A DNA stretch of 64,000 bases. Source: Macrothele yani. Its lineage: Eukaryota > Arthropoda > Arachnida > Araneae > Macrothelidae. A program made the translations under genes and the position numbers. The stretch spans positions 119,610,270 through 119,674,269 of the forward strand of contig CM076995.1 in the NCBI GenBank assembly GCA_039090855.1, in the 5' to 3' direction. The notes beneath the pieces were generated by a model that saw only the letters and a list, made by a program, of their open reading frames with translations, was not told the origin of the DNA and searched no databases. Positions 47,242-58,085 of this stretch are shown here, piece after piece; position 1 is the first letter of the stretch; each line of letters opens with the position of its first letter.

Positions 47242-48449
47242 CAGAGGGTGAATCGAAAGTTTTCCAATATTTGGATCACTTTGTCTTCGTACGTAGCTTT
47301 ACGACTAAAACTGACTAGCATTCAAAGTATAGGCCATCGTGTTGCACCGTCTTCAGCCATTTGTCTGCCAGTTCTTCGATTCCGCTGTGGCACCAGTTCT
47401 TGTCCTTCGAGGCGAAGAACTCCTTCACCCCAGCTGCCACCTCCTCCTGGTTGTTGAAGTGCCGCATGCGAAGGAAGTGGGCCATGGACCGGACAGGTAA
47501 TAATCCGACGGGGAAAGGTCCGGATTAAATGCTGGATGTGGCATCAGGTCGATGTCCTCAAGTTCCTGGAGTTTTGTCCGGGTCGATCGTTGTCATGCTG
47601 TAGGAGAGCGCGCTTTCTGTTCACCAGTACCGGGTACTTCTTCAAAACGGCATACATCCGCTCCAGCTCTTTAGAGGTTGATGGTCAGACAGTCTGGAAC
47701 AAATTCGTAATGGATTATCGCCTCGAAATTCCACCAGACGTAGAGCATCACCTTGTGCTCGATGCGACCACGTTTGGCAACAGGTTCAGGAAGCTGGCCC
47801 AGGCTCAACCACTGCTGTTGTGTGTTAGGATTAAGGAAATAGACACAGTTTTCATCGAACGTAATAATTCTCTTGATGAAACGTACATCGCGCGTGTTTT
47901 CTAGGAGTTTCATGCACACTTCCACTTGGCGGTTTACTTCAGTTCATGAGGAACAATGCGGAAGCTCCTGTAGACCTTGCCGAGGTCCTGAAGGTGACGA
48001 ACCACGGTGGCCTGTGATATGCCCAGCTCGCCTGATAATCTGAGTGCTGGCTGTCGGATTTGAATCTACGGTTCGCTGCCTACCTGACCTTGGCTGATCG
48101 TCGAAGTTTCTGTCACCTGAGCGAAATTTCTTGAACCATCTATTTGTGGCCCACGGAACCTTCTCCTTTCACATGACAAATGTTTCGCATTGCTTGAACA
48201 GCGTTGTGGCCGAGTTCAAACTCGTCAAGCAAAAGTTCCGTAATTAGCCGGTTGTGGCTGTTCATCTTTTAGGCGTCCCAACCACAGACAGAACGACGAC
48301 ATGCAATGCTGTTCACAGCAACGACTACCACTTTATATCCCTTTCGACTGACTGCAGTGCGCGACTTGAACTAGTTTAAACACGTGACATACCCGCCGCA
48401 GCACAGGCTTTTACGTGCAAATATTGCAAAACATTCGACTCACCCTCTG
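47242..48449 (-). mobile_element. mariner element nested in Tc1
   Basis: The ends CAGAGGGTGAATCGAAAGTT and (complemented) CAGAGGGTGAGTCGAATGTT are flanked by TA (47240-47241 and 48450-48451). Length is 1208 bp. This is a different subfamily from the mariner at 41011, judging from its ends and protein. Confidence 0.93.
47315..48265 (-). pseudogene. mariner transposase, heavily frameshifted
   Basis: The start MNSHNRLITELLLDEFELG at 48265 matches the mariner N-terminal domain. The middle frame (47925-47671) reads RFIKRIITFDENCVYFLNPN (first Asp in FDEN) and QWLSLGQLPEP, then VMLYVWWNFEAIIHYEF. The C-terminus is MAHFLRMRHFNNQEEV, FASKDKNWCHSGIEELADRW and DGLYFEC, with the stop at 47317-47315. 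Multiple frameshifts are present. The second and third catalytic aspartates are not cleanly readable. Confidence 0.85.
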
Positions 48450-49077
48450 TAAAAGTCACTAAGCAACTTGGAGGGAATTCTTCATGCTTGAATCTCCTTA
48501 CATATGCACTACTCTGATTCCCATTAAGGCAAAATTCTGATTCATCACTGAAATGAACATTTTCCATTGCTTGGTTGTCCACCAGACATGCTGTTTTGCT
48601 CACTGAAGTCTACGCTGTCTTTGATTTGCAGTTAACAGTGGTTTACGCGTGCCTTTGCAGCCACGTTAGTCATAGTGAAGCAGCCTCCTCCTATCAGTAG
48701 ATGTACTAACATCAGTCCCATTAAGGCAAAATTCTGATTCAGTCACTTCAGACCATCTTTGAAGCAATTCAGGTGAATTGAGCATCCTGTCTGCCAAGCT
48801 TAGCTTTCTGAGCACTCTGTTATGCCTTGTTGTAGTTGATCTAGGCCTTCCACTGCGACACATATTTTTGATATCACTCTTTTACTTTCTTCAGTAGCCT
48901 AATAACTGTAAATTGATTTCAGCCCACTCTTTCATAGATTTCCCTTGAAGAATATCCCTCTTCATGCAGAACAACTATTTTTACTCTGTCCGCTGTGGAC
49001 AATTCCGCAGTTTAAACCATTATTGAGAATGTATACAAATTATAACCTAATACCAAGAAGAAGAAGAAGCGATCACT

Positions 49078-49713
49078 TACAATGCTCTAGTATATCATAT
49101 CAGATCATAGTAAAAGATTTTAGGAAGGGAGTGTCTGACCCCAGGTCTTAAACAACCCTTAGAAATAGGAAGCTAGGAGATTTGGGCTAGAGTGCCCGAT
49201 ATGAAAGTGACACAGAAGCGAAGTAGAAAGGGGGAGGAAGACGCCCTTATTTATTACCGGGGGCAGTACCCGGGGTCCGACGGCTTAACGTGCCCATCCG
49301 ACGCACGGCGGATATTTAGTGGATCGAACCTGAGGTTCTTTCCGTGGCAGTCACGAGCGTTGCCCACTAGGCTACCCGCGGCCTACAATGCTCTAGTAGC
49401 GATCAAGCGATCAAATGTAGAGGATTTTAGGAAGGGAGTGTCTGACCCCAGGTCTTAAACAACCCTTAGAAATATGAAGCTAGGAGATTTGGGCTAGAGT
49501 GCCAGATAGGAAAGTGACACGGAAGCGAAGTAGAAAGGGGAGGAAGACGCCCTTATTTATTACCGGGGGCCAGTACCCGGGGTTCGACGGCTGAACGTGC
49601 CCATCCGACGCACGGCGGATATTTAGTGGATCGAGCGTTCGTACCTGCCTGGGATTGAACCTGAGGTCCTTTCCTCGGCAGTCACGAACGTTGCTCACTA
49701 GGCCACCCGCGGC
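49078..49713 (-). repeat. Tandem pair of a second tRNA-derived SINE family
   Basis: Two direct copies, 49078-49383 and 49384-49713, are closely similar. Read on the minus strand each begins GCCGCGGGTGGCCTAGTG (A box, TGGCCTAGTGRGCAACG), and copy 2 contains GGTTCAATCCCAGGC (B box). Copy 1 lacks about 22 bp at the B box. The remainder includes GGGTACTG(G)CCCCCGGTAATAA and is unrelated to family 1. Confidence 0.8.
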
Positions 49714-50071
49714 TAGCTCTGCGTCGACCCTTATAAAGGCTGGAGTATGATTAGGATAGCATTAAGAAGCAGCCAATCAGGTAAAAGAATGTCTATGATT
49801 AGCTGTAACAACTGATACGCAGCTAACGGGAATTTCCATGTGTTTGTCAAACTCCATGTTTTATGTCATATCTTAAGAACAGAAGTAGCTACAGGAAAAA
49901 TTAAAACATTCTTGAAATCTCCATTAAATATTTCATTTAATATAAACAATGAAATAAATATGAAAATTAGTTAGTTAGAAAAAGAGTTAAACTTAAAAAT
50001 TCACGGTTTTTGTAGGTGATGCAGTACTTTTGTACACCACTATAAATGTACCAAACTTTTGCTTTAGATTG

Positions 50072-50740
50072 CAGTGGCGTTGGGTTATTATGGGCTTCCG
50101 GGGCTAAGCCCCACGTGAAAATGAGAAAAAATTGTTTATTCTTTTAATTGGAAAATTTTCGAAACAAAATCCGTATTAATGACCAGTTCCCAGGTTTTCT
50201 GATTGCAATGTGAGCCACTGCAATAGTTGAATAACGTTGACTAGGAAAGCACTGAAAACCGCGTGGGTTCTAGAGAAGACTCTCGTTAACTCGTCGCTTT
50301 AGCGTAGCTTTTCGAAGAACAGTAATGAATGAGCAGATGGGCTCTGAACAGCGCATGCGTAAAAAAAATTTTCGGGGCTGGTCGCGTTCGCATCGTCAGA
50401 TAGAGAGCTGCTGATTTTCCTTTGTGTAGTTAAGCTAGGTTCGCTCGTGTAAGTAAAATGAACAAAGTGGACTTTTTATCGGAACATTCTTTTAGTTTAT
50501 TAAAGGATGAAGGGAAAAAAATGTTATAGACTTGGGTCCACATCGACCAAATATTTGCTTGGTGCAAAAGCATAAGAATCAGGATAGAACTTTCAATGTA
50601 GATTGGTATAGCAAAATATCTTGGTTAAGTGGAAACGAAGGCAAATATATTTTGTTTCGTTTCTGCTGTTTACTACTGTTTTGTTTCTAATGTTTTTTAT
50701 ATTATACAGCACCGCATATACATTTTTTTTACCTCATTCT
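50072..50740 (+). pseudogene. hAT (ZMYM-type) 5' remnant
   Basis: A hAT-like tip CAGTGGCGTTGGGTTATTAT begins at 50072, 28 bp from the previous Tc1. ATG at 50458 opens MNKVDFLSEHSFSLLKDEGK. A one-base loss in the A run at 50515-50521 shifts the frame to VIDLGPHRPNICLVQKHKNQ, then RTFNVDWYSKISWLSGNEGK and ILFRFCCLL, the TTF zinc-finger region of ZMYM1-like hAT transposases. Nothing recognisable follows, and no right end was found. Confidence 0.7.
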
Positions 50741-51771
50741 ATGTGGTTAAGTATGATTTCAGTAGGAACCTCACAATCCACTGAAATTATAGGGTATTTC
50801 ACAGGACGGAAGAAGGTTGAGAGCAATTTTTAAAATATTTAGCCCGGATACTGATTGCTATGCATTAGGCTACTTGAGCATTGAGTTGCAGTTAACATTT
50901 TTTTTTTTGTCATATAATTACATAAAGATAGCATAAAACCATGTCAATGAAAGCTAACATAGGTATCAATTCTGTCTTATATTATTACCAAAATTTTGTT
51001 TCTTAAGCTTTAATGATCATGTATTCTGTAAAGAATGTTTTGTGAAACACTGGCCCTCTTTAAAAAATAAGAATTGAATCAATTCTTGACTCTTACAATG
51101 AAAAAGTGTGGATTTTATAACGATAAAGTGGGTCACTCTGAATATTTTAATCAGTTCTATGAAACTTCTATAAAATGGTTCTAGTTCTAGTTACCAGTAA
51201 TCATAGTAAATGAGTAGGTACTCGCTATATTTTATACAAAAAGAAAAACCTGGTAATTTGTTTATTCACCACACACTCTGTTATTCTTCCTTGGAAAAAA
51301 ATGATTGTGGTCTCCTGAATTAATGAGGTTACAGTGACCCTAGTAATAATGAATAGATGGAGGTTGTACGTTAGCATGCTGTAGTTATGTAAATAAACAA
51401 TAGAAACTCCGAAGCACTTTTGACCTAAGATCTTGATCACTGCAGTTACGAGGGTTTAATTTGGATATAAAATAGTGGTAACACTGTTCCCATGTTGTTT
51501 TGTTGATGCACACGTGACGGCATTGATGTTCCACGCACATAGTTTTGCCAGTGCAGGGCTTAGGGAAGGAAGTGTACACAACGTTAAAGTGTCGTTGTCA
51601 AACAGAACCGTCCTAAAGAGATATTTTCCAAGTTAGAACAACATGCATGGATCAAATTCTAGGTGGTACATAGAAGAACGCTACAGAATGTTACCAAAGT
51701 CTTCGGGAAGTATGTGGTAACCAATCATTACGGTATCGAACGGTGGCACGATGGGTGTTATAAAAACGCAT
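50741..51771. other. No gene seen
   Basis: AT-rich sequence. It may include the missing interior of the hAT remnant, but no motif is recognised. Confidence 0.5.
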
Positions 51772-51784
51772 AAACGTAATAAAG

Positions 51785-51998
51785 GCTGCCCCGGTGGCGC
51801 AGTGGTCTAAGGCGCTGGCCTATGATCATTCGTCCGTAAGGGGTCCGGCTTCGAATCCCGGTGAGGCATGGATGTTGTGTTTGTCTTATGGCACTGGCTC
51901 TCTCCCTTCCCTGGAGCCAGTGACCCTAAATTAGGGACGGGCGACTGCTTATAGCCCATTGAGTTGCTCACGGTGGTCGTTAAACCTCCAATAAAAAA
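51785..51998 (+). repeat. tRNA-derived SINE, family 1, reference-quality copy
   Basis: Complete copy of about 214 bp: head GCCCCGGTGGCGCAGTGGTC (A box) and GCTTCGAATCCCGG (B box); body CACTGGCTCTCTCCCTTCCC, CCAGTGACCCTAAATTAGGG and GAGTTGCTCACGGTGGTCGT; tail TAAACCTCCAATAAAAAA. Flanks AAACGTAATAAAG (51772-51784) and AAACATAATAAAG (51999-52011) form a 13-bp target duplication with one mismatch. Pol III-transcribed, LINE-mobilised SINEs have this design. Confidence 0.95.
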
Positions 51999-52107
51999 AA
52001 ACATAATAAAGACATACACAAACAAATAAATAAATATACAAATTCAAAAATATAAAGATAAGTGGAAAGGTAAGTTATTTTTTAATTCTGTAATGGTTAT
52101 TTCATAT

Positions 52108-53203
52108 TTTAGGTAACGATGTGAAATATAGAATGGGTAAAATGTGTAGATTAGCGTCCTAAATTATTTCGTCGCAAAAATATTAGTACGTGGGAAAAGT
52201 GCGACGTACAGATTTTAGAGTATGAAAATTAATGGCAAATAGTGCATGAATTTCATATTTTAAATGTCTTTCAAAGATTTCTATAGTAAAATTTACCTGT
52301 AAGTGAGATGCTGTGAAGAGACGCTGCGGTAGGCCTAACGCATAGCTACCGCGACGATGTCAAGCTTTGCTCCGTTAAAAGGATAGTTCGTTGCTGTACC
52401 GAAATGACTGGTGGAAAAGTACAAGAGAAAGCGGTCATGTTGTTGGGAGGAGTGCGATAAATGTTGTAGTGATACACTACAAAAAAATAGGTCCAGATTA
52501 CCCACACTTTATTTCGTCGTATCCTGTACGTTGTTGCCAGGACAAACCGGAAAAAGCCTCTTTGATTTGCAAAATGTACGTATCAATAAAATAGAAACTG
52601 ACTTGCAAACAAAGTATTAACAGGAGAAAAAAATTGCAGTGGCACAGCAAATCAGCTACGAATGGAAGCCGTTCTAAGCGGAACCGAAAGTTATACTTCT
52701 CCAGTTTCCTGTACAACATAGAAAGCCTATTTGGAAATCAGGGAATCATGTGTAAAAGAACGAAACATTTCCCGATATCTGCTTTAAAAACAATGACAAA
52801 ACATGAACGAACTATATTCTGTAGCGTATGAGTGCATGATGCTTCACTCCCCTGGCAAGAACGTACGCGGCAGAATACTTGTAGTCATCCGCGCGTGAAT
52901 TACACGCCACAGCGAATCTTTCTTTCAACGGAGCAAAGCTTGATATTGTCGCGGTAGCAATGCGTTAGGCCTACCGCAGCGTCTCTTCACAGCAACGCAC
53001 TTAAAGGTAAAATATTACGATAAAAATCTTTAAAAGGCATTTAAAACATGAAATCTCTGCACCATTTGCCATTAATTTCCATAATCTAAAACCTGTACGT
53101 TGCACTTTTCCCAGGTACCAATATTTTTCCGACGAAAAAATTTAGGACGCTAATCTACACATTTACCCATTTTGCATTTCACATCATTACCTAAGATATG
53201 ACT
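52108..53203. mobile_element. Element with about 270-bp terminal inverted repeats, unknown family
   Basis: The left arm (52108-52380) and right arm (52925-53203) are inverted copies, both containing GCGTCCTAAATTATTTCGTC-type and GAGACGCTGCGGTAGGCCTA blocks and ending inward at AACGGAGCAAAGCTTGA. The interior is about 540 bp with a 69-codon plus-strand frame (52411-52620) rich in Cys and basic residues (KRKRSCCWEECDKCC). No known transposase motif was seen. No clear target duplication was identified. Confidence 0.75.
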
Positions 53204-54284
53204 TTTGTGCCTATCATATGGAACTCGTCAAATAAGCGTTATATATATATTTTTTGGCCACAGAGTGAGTACTCTAACGTAAAGATTTCTGAGCAGACGA
53301 TGCTGAGTTTTTTACTGAGGCAATAAAGAATAGACCCTTTATCGTAAAAAAAAAAAATTTACTTGTAAAATGAGACTGTACATTCGGAGGAGAAATTTTA
53401 AGATGGAATATCAGTTTTTGCGTAAGTCTTTGGAGCATCGTTAACGGAAACTGCTGATTTTGAAAACTTACCGAAATTTTCGCAAAAAATAATTTTGATT
53501 AATCTTCAGCTCGAGAAATCATTTACTTGATGTTTTCAGTTAGTAATGAGCAATATATCTTACACATTTGTTTTATTTTTGTACCTAATCATACTAATGA
53601 ATAAGGCGCTCCCTCCATCTATGCTGGCGATAACGGTAGAGAAAGTGCATCGTGGCAAAATGGCTGCTTTTTCTCGGCGGAGATTTCCCCGGCCTGCGTG
53701 CATATAGTACGATGAACATATTTGATATAACGGGATAAAATTTGTGATCCTACATTTAAACAACAGTTAATGCTCTTAACGTAAAATGTCTCCACATTTT
53801 ATAAGCAGTGGAAAAATGCATCACATCCTAATGCTTGCCGCCATTTTTCCAACTCTTTTGGTGTTACATATTAAGCCTTAATAAGAAACGCCAACTTACT
53901 TTTAAGCAGTAACGAACTCAATTCGAGAACATAAACTTTTATTTCATATCAACAATCATTCGTCCGCCTCATAACAACTCCGCCATTACCATACATACCT
54001 CCTTGCCACAACCCCCCAACGTTCCTAATAATTCTTTATTATGTTACAGTTGGGTCAATAAAGGTTGATACAAGTTCTTTATATGCTGCATAACCTGTCC
54101 GATAACCTATAGTTTGGTACAAAACACTTTCGCCCATACCTAAAACAGAACTGAACAGATTCTAGTCCGACATTTAGCTACACTATAAATTTATCTCCCG
54201 TTAAATAAAAACAGAGTTGACGTACTTTATTTTCTGTATAGAAACTTCAAATTTTCTGGAACTTCATACAATATAAAGTAAATA
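53204..54284. other. No gene seen
   Basis: AT-rich sequence with an A run near 53346. A short GC-richer patch lies at 53600-53700. No recognisable feature. Confidence 0.5.
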
Positions 54285-54286
54285 TA

Positions 54287-55514
54287 CACTGAAGAGCAAT
54301 TCAATTAGAGACAGCTGGCGTTATGTAAATGTGGCGCTGTGGGCGGCCCTGTAAACGGAAACGACATGGCGTATGCAGCGATCCAACAATATAAGGAGTG
54401 ATGCGACGGGAATCAGTAAGAGTTGGACGCAGTATAGGTAAGACGAAGGATCTAAACGCATTTGATCGTGGGCAAATTGTCGGGGCCCGACGAATGGGTG
54501 ACTCCATCTCGGAAGTCATGCAGGCACTGGGATTTTCACGAGCCACTGTGTCACGGGTGCACCGTGAGCACATCGAATCCGGTAAACCCATCCCTGCAAG
54601 GGCCAACTGCCGTGGACAACAGCGTGTGGATGTGCGGGGTCATCGTCGGCTAGCTCGCATTGTAACAGCGGATAGACGGGCCACAGTGCAAGAAATCACT
54701 CGGCAATTTAACGCTGGTGCACAAAAACGTGTAAACAGCCACACCATCCAGAACCATCTCCTCGCTATGGGGTACAGAAGCCATCGTCCCATGAGGGTAC
54801 CGCTGCTGACCGCACATCACAGGGTACAAAGATTAGCATGGGCGCGAGAACATCGCCACTGGACCCTAGACATGTGGGGAAATGTTGCCAGGACTGATGA
54901 GTCGAGATTCACGTTGGTACATGCGGATGGCAGGATACGAGTACTGCGCAAACCACATGAAGCAATGGATCCTTCTTGCCAGCAGGGTACTCTTCAAGCT
55001 GGTGGGGGATGGCATTCTCGTCGGGGGACTGTTTACGTGGACTGAAATGGAACCCATGGTACGCGTGATATCGTCCCTCACAGGTCAACGTTACCGGGAT
55101 ATCCTGGACGACCATTTGCTCCCGTTTGTACGTCTTCAGCATTCCACTGAGGATCTCTTCCCGCAACAAGACAATGCACAGTGCCGTTGCTTCCGAATTG
55201 TATTCGAATGGTTGGATGAACACTTCACCGACGTGACCTCGCTTCCTTGGCCAGCTAGGTCACCTAACCTCAATCCCATCGAGCACATCTGGGATGCCAT
55301 CGAGAGAGATGTTCGAGTCTCTGACCCCCCCCCCCCCCCCATCAAATTTTTGTGAACTGTGGGAGCTTGTTCAGGGGTCGTGGATCCGTATGGCTTCCCA
55401 ACGCTTTCGGTGTCTTGTCGAATCCATGCCGAGACGAATTGTCGCCGTCATCAGGGCGAAAGGTGGTGCTACACGTTACTAAACATGTATCTCTCATTCA
55501 ATTGCTCTTCAGTG
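54287..55514 (+). mobile_element. Tc1-like transposon
   Basis: Inverted ends CACTGAAGAGCAATTCAATT and (complemented) CACTGAAGAGCAATTGAATG are flanked by TA (54285-54286, 55515-55516). Length is 1228 bp, with the transposase on the plus strand. It is related to, but distinct from, the element at 16562. Confidence 0.95.
54398..55482 (+). pseudogene. Tc1-like transposase (DD34E), two frameshifts
   Basis: MMRRESVRVGRSIGKTKDLN at 54398 leads into FDRGQIVGARRMG (first HTH) and RRATVQEITRQFNAGAQKRV (second HTH). TDESRFTLVHADGRIRV holds the first Asp. A frameshift near 55005 leads into GGLFTWTEMEPM, then FPQQDNAQCRCF (second Asp) and SPNLNPIEHIWDAIE (Glu). A second frameshift lies in a 14-base C run (55326-55339), after which CELWELVQGSWI and ESMPRRIVAVIRAKGGATRY complete the protein. 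The C-run break could be a sequencing error. Confidence 0.92.
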
Positions 55515-55516
55515 TA

Positions 55517-55885
55517 CGTGAATATATTTTATATAAGTAAATATACGTGAATATATATTCACCATATTCATTCCATACAATATAATTACACAAAGTAATA
55601 AATAAAAAATGATCAAGATAAATACCAATTTAGCACTGATGAAATCATAAACACCATATGATCCTATGATGGTTAGCGTAAACAATCGGCCCACAACTCC
55701 TGAACGCCCTCTGGCTAGCTGTTTCATTAACAGTCCGCTTTTCAAACTGTTAATAGCACGGAGAGTCGTATCACCTGACTTATCATACACCGTGCGGTGG
55801 TCGTTAAAACTCCAATCAAGTCTTAAAATTCCCGGCTTATAGTTTAGTCGTCCTAATCTGCTCCTGACTGCAGCTATCATGGGAT
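55517..55885. other. AT-rich spacer with a SINE tail fragment
   Basis: The only recognisable item is CGGTGGTCGTTAAAACTCCA at about 55795-55820, the 3' end of SINE family 1 without its head. A 123-codon minus-strand frame covers the interval but has no motif and overlaps this SINE tail. Confidence 0.55.
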
Positions 55886-55895
55886 GGAGGAAGTT

Positions 55896-56119
55896 TTTTT
55901 TTTTTTTTTTTTTTTGATTGGAGGTTTAACAACGACCACCGTGAGCAACTCAATGAGCTATAAGCAGTCGCCCGTCCCTAATTTAGGGTCACTGGTTCCA
56001 AGGAAGGGAGAGAGCCAGTGTCCCGTAAGACAAACACAACATCCATGCCTCACCGGGATTCGAACCCGGACCCCTTTCGGACGAATGATCAGAGGCCATC
56101 GCTTAGACCACTGTGCCAC
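55896..56119 (-). repeat. tRNA-derived SINE, family 1, with target duplication
   Basis: Complete minus-strand copy with a long T run (55894-55915), family body and B box complement GGGATTCGAACCCGG, ending in CCACCGGGGCGGCC. It is flanked by GGAGGAAGTT at 55886-55895 and 56120-56129, a perfect 10-bp duplication. It is among the youngest copies. Confidence 0.95.
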
Positions 56120-56129
56120 CGGGGCGGCC

Positions 56130-56519
56130 GGAGGAAGTTAAAACTTTGTGTAAGGAGAAATGGACAGCCATGCAATGTACGACTGCGGTAGTTTTTCATG
56201 GAAGTCAGATCGACAAATTAATCTATGAACTCTATTGTTGTATATTCGACAAGCTTTTGTAAAAACACTTGATACTCTAAAATTCTCAAATTCCACAGTA
56301 CATTGATGGCTCGACGGACATGATCTTGAAACAGCTGATTTACGGGATTTACCTTCCAGTCAGATCAAGATATAGTGCGCTAAGTGTGATGATGTTTTTT
56401 TTTTCAAATATGACGTGTTTAATTACCACGTTCGTTGAATATTGCTCTGGTGAGCCTTCCTAGGCGGGTCCCAGGTTACGGACTGGGAGAAACCATGCTG
56501 ACCTGCGGTGAGAGTGAAT
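56130..56519. other. No gene seen
   Basis: Unassigned sequence between two SINEs. Confidence 0.5.
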
Positions 56520-56717
56520 GTTTTTTTTTATTGGGGGTTTAACGACCACCGTGAGCAACTCAATGGGCTATAAGCGGTAATTTAGGGCCACTGGTTCTAG
56601 GGAATGGACAGAACCAGTGCCGTGAGACAAACACATCATTCATGCTTCACCGGAATTCGAACTCGGACCCTTCACGGGCGAATGATCATAAGCCAGCTCT
56701 TAGACTACTGCGGCGGG
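56520..56717 (-). repeat. tRNA-derived SINE, family 1, internally deleted
   Basis: T-rich start, TTGGGGGTTTAACGACCACC and GTGAGCAACTCAATGGGCTA. A short deletion follows GCTATAAGCGGT (the CGCCCGTCCC segment is missing). Degenerate head ending near CTGCGGCGGGGATG. Confidence 0.85.
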
Positions 56718-56775
56718 GATGTATTTGTACAAGTGCACCGAAACTTTTTCGTCCGTGAGCTTCTTCCGTGCGCTG

Positions 56776-56968
56776 CAGCGTCGATAGCCGTGTGGTCTGA
56801 GACACTGACTTCTAACCATTTGTCCGGATGAGGCACGGGTACCGTATTCGTATGATTGCGCTAGTTCTGTCCATTCTAGATGAGCCAGTGGCCCTGAATC
56901 TAACACGAGCGACCGCTTAATGTAGCCCTAAGAGTTACTCATTTTGGCCGCTGAACCCCGAAACAAAA
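56776..56968 (+). repeat. tRNA-derived SINE, family 1, old copy
   Basis: Starts GCAGCGTCGATAGCCGTGTG and keeps GGTCTGAGACACTGACTTCT, GAGCCAGTGGCCCTGAATCT and CCGCTGAACCCCGAAAC. The B box is deleted. It sits head to head with the previous SINE. Confidence 0.65.
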
Positions 56969-57304
56969 AAGAAACTTCCTCCAATGTCCAAGAGTTGAGT
57001 TGAGAAATGCTAAAAGTATATGCCAGTTACAATAAAAGTACAACTCAGCACTTTGAAAATTTTACACGTTTTAGATTTATTTTGAAATTGTGAGGAACAG
57101 ATTCGGAAGCTGTAAGTACATTTTTTTTTTATTTTGCATCTATTTGTGATTTGTTGAGAACTTTTTGTGTTGAGTTAGTAGTACAGTATTCTATAGCTCT
57201 CTAACTAAATGTACAGTTTCTGTTCCGAATGGAGATCCAAAATACACCTCCGTATTAATGCCTTGTGTTTGTCCTCAGTATGTCGATAATTCAATAGTTG
57301 ATTA
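56969..57304. other. No gene seen
   Basis: Unassigned AT-rich sequence. Confidence 0.5.
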
Positions 57305-57585
57305 CATCGAGCTTATATTAGATGGAGACACCACTGACTTTGCCGCCATAGGTCACAGCTAATCGTTAGCGTGACGTCACATACAGCCTAAAAAGGAACT
57401 AATTTATACCGTTGATCATCAACGGTTGATGAAACAGTAAGCTTGTGTATAATTGATAAAAAGCAGCTTCTTTACTGCGGCTGCGTCGTGCCTGCATATG
57501 ACGTCATTTGCAGTACGGACGGTTACTTATGGCGGCCAGTGCTGCGTGGATAGGAGTGGTGTCTCCACATAATATAAACTCGATG
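57305..57585. mobile_element. MITE-like inverted-repeat element (281 bp)
   Basis: CATCGAGCTTATATTA at the left and the complement of TAATATAAACTCGATG at the right begin inverted repeats that include TGGAGACACCACT and, further in, GCCGCCATA. The interior has two TGACGTCA-type (CRE-like) sites and a palindrome CCGTTGAT-C-ATCAACGG at 57411-57427. No coding potential. Confidence 0.72.
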
Positions 57586-58085
57586 GTTGACTACTTCCCA
57601 TGCCTATCCTTCATTTTAATCTCTTTTCGAATCTTCTGATTGGGAAATTCTGTCCGACCGGAAAAATCTCGAGTGTGGCACCTACGGCGATAACAGACCA
57701 ACAAATCTTCGTTCGATACCCTGTCGGGACAATATCTTAGCGTCAGGAGCAAGATTCTGCTGCACTCTTTTGCTACCTGTGAAATCAAGAGTACCGCAAG
57801 TTTTGTCTCAAAAGGAAACCGAGAGAGCATAGTTAAGTTCTATTCTGGAAAGAAATATTTTCTTCCTATCCACAGACCAAAACCAAAACTCCGTGTTCAA
57901 AGCTCTTGCATGAAAAATTTATTTGCGCTTTACGTCAACAAGATCTCAAAGTAAGAAGACGTGAGGGTACTTACGTATTAAAACGAAGACCTCAGCAGAG
58001 AACGCGACGATCATTGTTCCGAACTTCGTCACGTGAGAACTTCATTTGATATATCATTCGACTCTTTGTTTATCGTTCTTAGTTT
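57586..58085. other. Possible LTR-element leader; inverted copy of a later sequence
   Basis: GGTACTTACGTATTAAA and GACCTCAGCAGAGA (57961-58000) recur in inverse orientation at 59727-59770. No gene is seen. Confidence 0.45.

Larger units (their letters stand above)
46792..49014 (-). pseudogene. Tc1-like transposase, interrupted by a mariner
   Basis: N-terminal block ELSTADRVKIVVLHEEGYS and REIYERV (from about 49010), then MCRSGRPRSTTTRHNRVL, LLTANQRQRRLQ and VHFSDESEFCLNGNQSS (first Asp, about 48550). The frame breaks at PPSCLVT where the mariner is inserted, and resumes as CIKHPMEIMVWSCM. It continues FLEDDNAPCYRAK (second Asp) and SPDLNPIENLWFKV (Glu), ending near 46792. A 24-bp in-frame duplication inserts ESEFCLNG near 48730. 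Confidence 0.85.
46461..50042 (-). mobile_element. Tc1-like transposon with about 200-bp TIRs, carrying a mariner and a SINE pair
   Basis: The left end CAGTGGTGTGCCAAAGTATA and the right end (complemented TAGTGGTGTACAAAAGTACT) begin inverted repeats of about 200 bp that share TCACCTRCAAAAAYCGTGAA and GTAGCTRCTTCTGTTCTTAA. TA lies outside (46459-46460, 50043-50044). Inserted mariner: 47242-48449. Inserted SINE-like pair: 49078-49713. The element proper is about 1.7 kb. Confidence 0.9.

Noticed and set aside
55509..55880. 123-codon minus-strand open frame
   Set aside because: It overlaps a SINE tail and a hydrophobic AT-rich stretch, and no family resemblance was seen.
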